From: Desulfobulbaceae bacterium
GTDB taxonomy: Bacteria > Desulfobacterota > Desulfobulbia > Desulfobulbales > SURF-16
Length of the DNA: 10,134 nt
Assembly: GCA_024763495.1 (NCBI GenBank)
Contig: JANTFJ010000066.1
Location: 1 to 10,134 of the forward strand
Direction: 5' to 3'
How positions within the stretch are numbered: position 1 is the stretch's first letter; each line of letters opens with the position of its first letter. The translations under genes were made by a program, and so were the position numbers. Positions 6,787 through 10,134 of the stretch are shown here, piece by piece. Under the pieces are notes generated by a model. The model made no database searches. It saw only the letters and a program-made list of their open reading frames with translations, and was not told the DNA's origin.

Positions 6787-7777
6787 GCATTGTTTCAAGC
6801 ATGACCATTTTGCCCATTGTGAAAGCGGGGTCATGGCCCTGATGCTGCGGCATTATGGCCTGCCGATCTCCGAAGCCATGGCCTTTGGCCTGTCCGGCGC
6901 CTTGTCGTTTGCCTACCTGCCCTTTGTCAAGCTCGGCGGTCTGCCGCTTATTGCCTATCGCGGTCTGCCCAAAGCCATTATCAAAGGATTACGTAAAAAT
7001 CTCGGCCTCAAGATGCGGATGCAGACTTTTTCCAGCCGGGATCAGGGAACCAGGACTCTTGATGCCCTGCTGGAACAGGGCAAGATTGTCGGGGCCCAGA
7101 CCTCGGTGTTCTGGCTCCCCTACTTTCCGGAAGAAATGCGTTTCCACTTTAATGCTCATAACCTGATCATCTATGGCAGGGAGGATAACGAATACCTGAT
7201 CAGCGATCCGGTTTTTGAGAAGCCGATGCGCTGCGCGGCAGAAGATCTGCGCAAAGCCCGTTTTGTCAAAGGAATGATGGCCCCCAAAGGCCTGCTTTAT
7301 TATCCGCTCAAAATACCGGCAAGCATTGATTACCAGGCAGTCATCCCCGCAGCGGTCAAGAAAACCGCCAGAATGATGTTGAAAACTCCGGTGCCTGTTG
7401 CCGGGATTCGCGGTATTCGTGCTCTGGCCGGAAAAATAGCCAGACTGGCCAAAGAAGAACCGCGCTATGCCGGGCTTTTTCTGGGGCATATTGTCCGGAT
7501 GCAGGAAGAAATCGGCACCGGCGGGGCGGGTTTTAGATTTATCTATGCTTCATTCCTGCAGGAAGCAGGCTTGAGACTTGACAATCTCCAGCTCAAAGAG
7601 GCCTCGGAGATGATGACTGCGGTGGGTGACCAGTGGCGGGAATTTGCCCTGCTGGCTGTTCGGGCTATTCGAAGGAAAAAAGAACAGGCAATCGATTTTT
7701 CCGCTTTGCGGTTAAAACTTCTCGATGTTGCCGAAGCTGAAGCTGATGTTTACCGGAAACTTGGTAAATGTTTTTGA
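6779..7777 (+). CDS. BtrH-like cysteine acyltransferase (BtrH N-terminal domain protein)
   Basis: A 332-residue protein with the BtrH fold, named from the butirosin enzyme that transfers an aminoacyl group from a carrier protein to an aminoglycoside. The N-terminal block reads HFAHCESGVMA (10-20, likely nucleophile Cys14), then RHYGLPISEAMAFGLSGALSF-type sequence at 24-44, matching the family pattern of Cys, then YxG, SEAM and FGL. A papain/C39-like triad can be proposed: Cys14, His127 in FNAHNLIIYG (124-133) and Asp143 in YLISDP (139-144). Residues ~180-332 form a helical C-terminal domain seen in many members. Start GTG 6779 is chosen for its ribosome site and the conserved N-terminus. In this setting the likely role is cytosolic acyl transfer from an ACP to the resorcinol hydroxyl or another acceptor; the chemistry is inferred from the family. 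Confidence 0.82.
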   Translation: MAEHCFKHDHFAHCESGVMALMLRHYGLPISEAMAFGLSGALSFAYLPFVKLGGLPLIAYRGLPKAIIKGLRKNLGLKMRMQTFSSRDQGTRTLDALLEQGKIVGAQTSVFWLPYFPEEMRFHFNAHNLIIYGREDNEYLISDPVFEKPMRCAAEDLRKARFVKGMMAPKGLLYYPLKIPASIDYQAVIPAAVKKTARMMLKTPVPVAGIRGIRALAGKIARLAKEEPRYAGLFLGHIVRMQEEIGTGGAGFRFIYASFLQEAGLRLDNLQLKEASEMMTAVGDQWREFALLAVRAIRRKKEQAIDFSALRLKLLDVAEAEADVYRKLGKCF

Positions 7778-7793
7778 GTAACTGCTCACAGGG
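7778..7793. repeat. 16-nt direct repeat, copy 2
   Basis: GTAACTGCTCACAGGG begins immediately after the TGA of the BtrH-like gene and is the partner of the copy at 230-245 (14 of 16 identical). The remaining part of the 99-nt gap to the ABC ATPase gene has only a short CGTAT-GACTA-ATACG hairpin (7825-7839) and no promoter or terminator I can defend. Confidence 0.45.
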
Positions 7794-7876
7794 CACCGCA
7801 TATTTCCGCGATCAGTCCGGCTTACGTATGACTAATACGCTACGCCGAAGGGTAAGAGAACAGGTAGACCTGAGAC

Positions 7877-8803
7877 ATGATTACCATTAAAAAACTTGTC
7901 AAGCGCTATGATGATCGTCTTGCCCTGGATCACCTTGATTTGAGTATCGCCAAAGGAGTTATTTTCGGCCTGCTGGGGCCGAATGGGGCCGGGAAAACGA
8001 CCCTGATTGCCATTCTCAACGGTTTAACTGATTTCCAGGAGGGTGAAATTGAAATAATGGCAATGCCCCTGGGGAAGAATCTTAAAAAAATTCGTAAACG
8101 CTGTGCTTTTATTCCTCAGAGCCCGGCTTTTTACGATAATTTAAGTGTTATTGAAAACCTGCGGTTTTTTGCCGGGATTCAGCAGATCAGCGGCAGTGAG
8201 CGGCGGGATAATCTTGATTACGCCATTACGATAAACCGGCTTCAGCCTTTGCTCGGCAAGCGGGCCGCCATTCTTTCCGGCGGCCAGAAAAAGCGGCTTA
8301 ACATTGCTGTCGGACTTTTGAACAAACCGGAAATAATTTATTTTGATGAACCTACCGCTGGAATAGATCCTGAAACCCGTAACGATATTCTTTCCACAAT
8401 TCGTTCTTTCAAGGATGAAAATAAAACAGTGGTCTATACCTCGCATTATATGGCGGAAATCGAACAAATCTGCGATGAGGTGGCAATAATCAACCAGGGC
8501 CGTATTGTCCGCCAGGGGCAGCTTAAAAGTATGCTGGCCGAGGAAAATGTTGATTCGGTGGTTATCGAACTGGTGGGAACCAGCCCGATCCAGTTGGAAA
8601 AATTTGCCCGGAAACAGCAGAAAACAGTAGTTCTTGACCAGGCAAGCCTGATGATTGCCGAGCGCAACCCGGCAGCCATCGGTAAAATTCTTACCGAGCT
8701 GGAAGCTGAAAAAATCATGGTTAAAGGGTTGCGCTACGGGACAACAAATCTTGAATCTCTTTTTATCCGTTTAACCTCGCGGGAGAATAACAGCGATGTT
8801 TAA
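7877..8803 (+). CDS. ABC transporter ATP-binding protein (ABC-2 exporter, DrrA/CcmA-like)
   Basis: The 308-residue ATPase that powers the permease encoded next. All nucleotide-binding motifs are intact: Walker A GPNGAGKT (34-41), Q-loop FIPQSPAF (78-85, Gln81), signature LSGGQ (133-137), Walker B IIYFDEP (153-159), and the switch histidine in TSHYMAEIEQICDE (188-201, His190). About 85 residues follow the nucleotide domain, as is usual for the DrrA/CcmA group of exporters of lipids, antibiotics and polyketides. ATG 7877 places KKLVKRYDDRLALDHLD at the N-terminus, as expected; the ribosome site is weak (CTGAGA just upstream). The gene is separated from the dar block by 99 nt, so it may have its own promoter or be read through. 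Confidence 0.93.
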   Translation: MITIKKLVKRYDDRLALDHLDLSIAKGVIFGLLGPNGAGKTTLIAILNGLTDFQEGEIEIMAMPLGKNLKKIRKRCAFIPQSPAFYDNLSVIENLRFFAGIQQISGSERRDNLDYAITINRLQPLLGKRAAILSGGQKKRLNIAVGLLNKPEIIYFDEPTAGIDPETRNDILSTIRSFKDENKTVVYTSHYMAEIEQICDEVAIINQGRIVRQGQLKSMLAEENVDSVVIELVGTSPIQLEKFARKQQKTVVLDQASLMIAERNPAAIGKILTELEAEKIMVKGLRYGTTNLESLFIRLTSRENNSDV

Positions 8804-9977
8804 AGCAATGCTGATCAAGGAGTTTATTCTTGTCCTGCGTGATCGTCATGCCCTGGCCGCGCTTTTTATCATGCCGGCGGTTTTTATCCTGATTATGTCC
8901 CTGGCCCTGAAAGACACTTTTAACAGCGGACGGGCCCTGTCAACCTATGCGGTTATAGATGAGGATAACAGTGATGCCGCTGTCAGGTTGAGCGAATTAC
9001 TCCGGGAAAACAAAGGGTTTGCCCAACAGGCAATAAGTGGATCAGAATGGAAACATGCCCAAAATCATGATATTCATTTTATCCTGACCATTCCAGCCGG
9101 GTTCAGCCGTAATCTTGAAAAAAACGAAACCGGCGGGGGAGCCGCGCTTTGCCGACTCGATGTCGGCGCTGAGGTCAAAGAAAATATACTGGCCATTTTT
9201 AAACTTGAACTGGCCATGGCAATCACTCGGCTGCGAATTGAAACCATTAAGGATGAGCTGGCCGTCTATCTGCCGGAAACGGCACAGGAGTTTAGTGGAA
9301 TGGATTTTTCTCCTGATAAAATGGTGGATGTCCACTTTAATGCCATGACCGGCAATGAAAAGCCTACCTCAACCCAGCAGAGTGTGCCATCCTGGATAGT
9401 CTTTGCCATGTTTTTTATCGTTATTCCCATGTCAACGATTTTTATCAATGAACGTAAGCAGAATACCCTGAGCAGAATGAATGCCATGAATATCTCCATA
9501 CCGGCATTATTTGCCGGAAAAATTGCTCCCTACATGGTAATTAACCAGATTCAGGTCTGGATTATGATTGGGGTGGGAATGTTTATTGTGCCGCTGTTTG
9601 GGGCGGCCCCCCTGACCCTGGGCAATTCGCCCGGCGGCCTGGTATTGATTTCCCTGGGACTGAGCCTGGCAGCCGTCGGCACCTCGGTGCTGATAGCCGT
9701 TACCGCCGCGACGGTGGAGCAGGCAACAACCATTGGCGGCATTATCAATATTCTCCTGGGAGCCCTGGGAGGTATCATGGTGCCGAAATTTATCATGCCG
9801 CTGATTATGCAGAAAGTGGCCGCTGTTTCTCCCATGTCATGGGGGCTGGAAGGGTTCCTGGATATCTTGCTTCGGGGCCAGGGAATATCAGCTGTTATTC
9901 CAGAATCCGGGGCCCTGGGCGGATTCGGGGCCGGGTTATTGATTATTGCCGCCATGAGACTGAAGAGAAGTTACTAA
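8796..9977 (+). CDS. ABC-2 type transporter permease
   Basis: A 393-residue membrane subunit with the ABC2_membrane_3 layout: TM1 at about 18-38, a large extracytoplasmic domain (~40-195), then five further hydrophobic segments at about 198-216, 250-268, 281-305, 311-335 and 371-387. The segment FINERKQNTLSRM (216-228) before the third membrane span and the SPMSWGLEGFLDILL region (345-359) are typical of ABC-2 permeases in which one subunit forms a homodimer with the ATPase. It overlaps the ATPase gene by 8 nt and has GGGAG at 8781-8785 upstream, so the two are co-translated. The likely cargo is the resorcinol lipid or an ester of it. The protein appears full length and ends at a TAATG junction. 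Confidence 0.92.
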   Translation: MFKAMLIKEFILVLRDRHALAALFIMPAVFILIMSLALKDTFNSGRALSTYAVIDEDNSDAAVRLSELLRENKGFAQQAISGSEWKHAQNHDIHFILTIPAGFSRNLEKNETGGGAALCRLDVGAEVKENILAIFKLELAMAITRLRIETIKDELAVYLPETAQEFSGMDFSPDKMVDVHFNAMTGNEKPTSTQQSVPSWIVFAMFFIVIPMSTIFINERKQNTLSRMNAMNISIPALFAGKIAPYMVINQIQVWIMIGVGMFIVPLFGAAPLTLGNSPGGLVLISLGLSLAAVGTSVLIAVTAATVEQATTIGGIINILLGALGGIMVPKFIMPLIMQKVAAVSPMSWGLEGFLDILLRGQGISAVIPESGALGGFGAGLLIIAAMRLKRSY

Positions 9978-10021
9978 TGCCGGATAAGCGCTTCATGAAT
10001 ATCACCCTGCACGCGCTTTAA
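9977..10021 (+). other. 14-codon reading frame overlapping the permease stop (possible broken gene start)
   Basis: ATG at 9977-9979 shares a base with the permease TAA (TAATG) and encodes MPDKRFMNITLHAL before a TAA. Such a junction is normally the start of a translationally coupled gene, so this could be the 5' remnant of a lost downstream gene, for example another cluster enzyme. No frame after it continues the peptide convincingly, and chance is a fair alternative. Confidence 0.2.
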
Positions 10022-10134
10022 TCAAGGCACTTATATCGATAGCGATCAATAAACCACACCTTGACTTTTGAGAAGGCACGGCCTGTAAGCGTTTCAGGGA
10101 TGCCGCCATGTGTCCGTTTCAACGCTCGCGATAA
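10018..10134 (-). CDS. possible C-terminal fragment of a minus-strand gene (partial, unidentified)
   Basis: On the minus strand a frame is open from the right edge (10134) to a stop at 10020-10018, giving 38 residues ending FIDRYRYKCLD. The amino-acid mix is plausible for a protein C-terminus and the position would be convergent with the permease gene, a common arrangement at the end of an operon. A 38-codon open frame is expected by chance fairly often, so this is only a candidate; I do not recognise a family. Confidence 0.25.
   Translation of the reverse strand, partial: LSRALKRTHGGIPETLTGRAFSKVKVWFIDRYRYKCLD
10075..10104. repeat. imperfect hairpin downstream of the operon
   Basis: An outer stem GGCA (10075-10078) / TGCC (10101-10104) encloses an inner imperfect dyad CCTGTAAGCGTTTCAGG (10082-10098), which has arms CCTG/CAGG, one mismatch, then AA/TT. 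There is no U-tract, so it is not a clear terminator. It lies inside the candidate minus-strand reading frame and may be incidental. Confidence 0.25.

Noticed and set aside
6989..7489. 166-codon antisense reading frame inside the BtrH-like gene
   Set aside because: It lies wholly opposite a gene with clear family motifs, has no recognisable domain, and its composition is what the complement of that coding frame would give.
7825..7839. Short hairpin CGTAT-GACTA-ATACG in the gap before the ABC ATPase gene
   Set aside because: A five-base-pair stem without a U-tract or spacing that suggests an operator is too weak to call.
9551..9955. 134-codon antisense reading frame inside the ABC permease gene
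   Set aside because: It is rich in Pro, Ala, Thr and Ile as expected from the complement of hydrophobic membrane codons; the plus-strand permease explains this stretch.

Overview
The window looks like a chromosomal biosynthetic and export locus from a Gram-negative bacterium with roughly 50% GC genes. Every confident gene lies on the + strand. The gene set (DarA/DarB-type enzymes, an MMPL/RND-type lipid exporter, a BtrH-like acyltransferase and an ABC-2 exporter) matches what is known of dialkylresorcinol (DAR), flexirubin and aryl-polyene lipid clusters of Proteobacteria and Bacteroidota. GC content and the repeat types make a Desulfobacterota-like (deltaproteobacterial) host my first guess, but no rRNA, tRNA or other phylogenetic marker is present, so this is weak.

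Layout. 3-233 is the AT-rich 3' end of an unidentified gene with a C-terminal membrane anchor. After a 110-nt gap comes a tight run: an MMPL exporter fused to a C-terminal SAM methyltransferase (344-3403), overlapped by a membrane-anchored NodB-type polysaccharide deacetylase (3397-4218). A long, nearly perfect inverted repeat (4177-4264) sits across the deacetylase stop codon and supplies the last residues of that protein. It is followed by a flavodoxin-fold DarA-like enzyme (about 4302-5213), a DarB-like KAS III ketosynthase (5216-6364), a 138-residue protein with an XRE-like helix-turn-helix C-terminus (6370-6786), and a BtrH-like acyltransferase that starts at a GTG (6779-7777). After a 99-nt gap an ABC ATPase (7877-8803) and its overlapping ABC-2 permease (8796-9977) complete the set. 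The last 157 nt hold a stop-overlapping 14-codon reading frame, an imperfect hairpin and a possible C-terminal fragment of a minus-strand gene.

How the parts may work together (inference from family knowledge). DarB would condense two acyl thioesters to a cyclic intermediate and DarA would aromatise it to a 2,5-dialkylresorcinol. The BtrH-like protein, whose family moves acyl groups from a carrier protein to an acceptor, could acylate the resorcinol, for example with an aryl-polyene acid as in flexirubins. The MMPL protein and the ABC transporter would move the product or its precursors to the outer layers of the envelope, and the fused methyltransferase and NodB enzyme may tailor the product or a sugar-containing part of it. 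The acyl carrier protein (DarC) and the chain-building enzymes are not in this window, so they must lie outside it or elsewhere in the genome.

The most unusual points are the MMPL-methyltransferase fusion, the repeat that has become the C-terminus of the deacetylase, the unexplained HTH protein locked between darB and btrH, and two similar 16-nt sequences that mark the two ends of the dar block.
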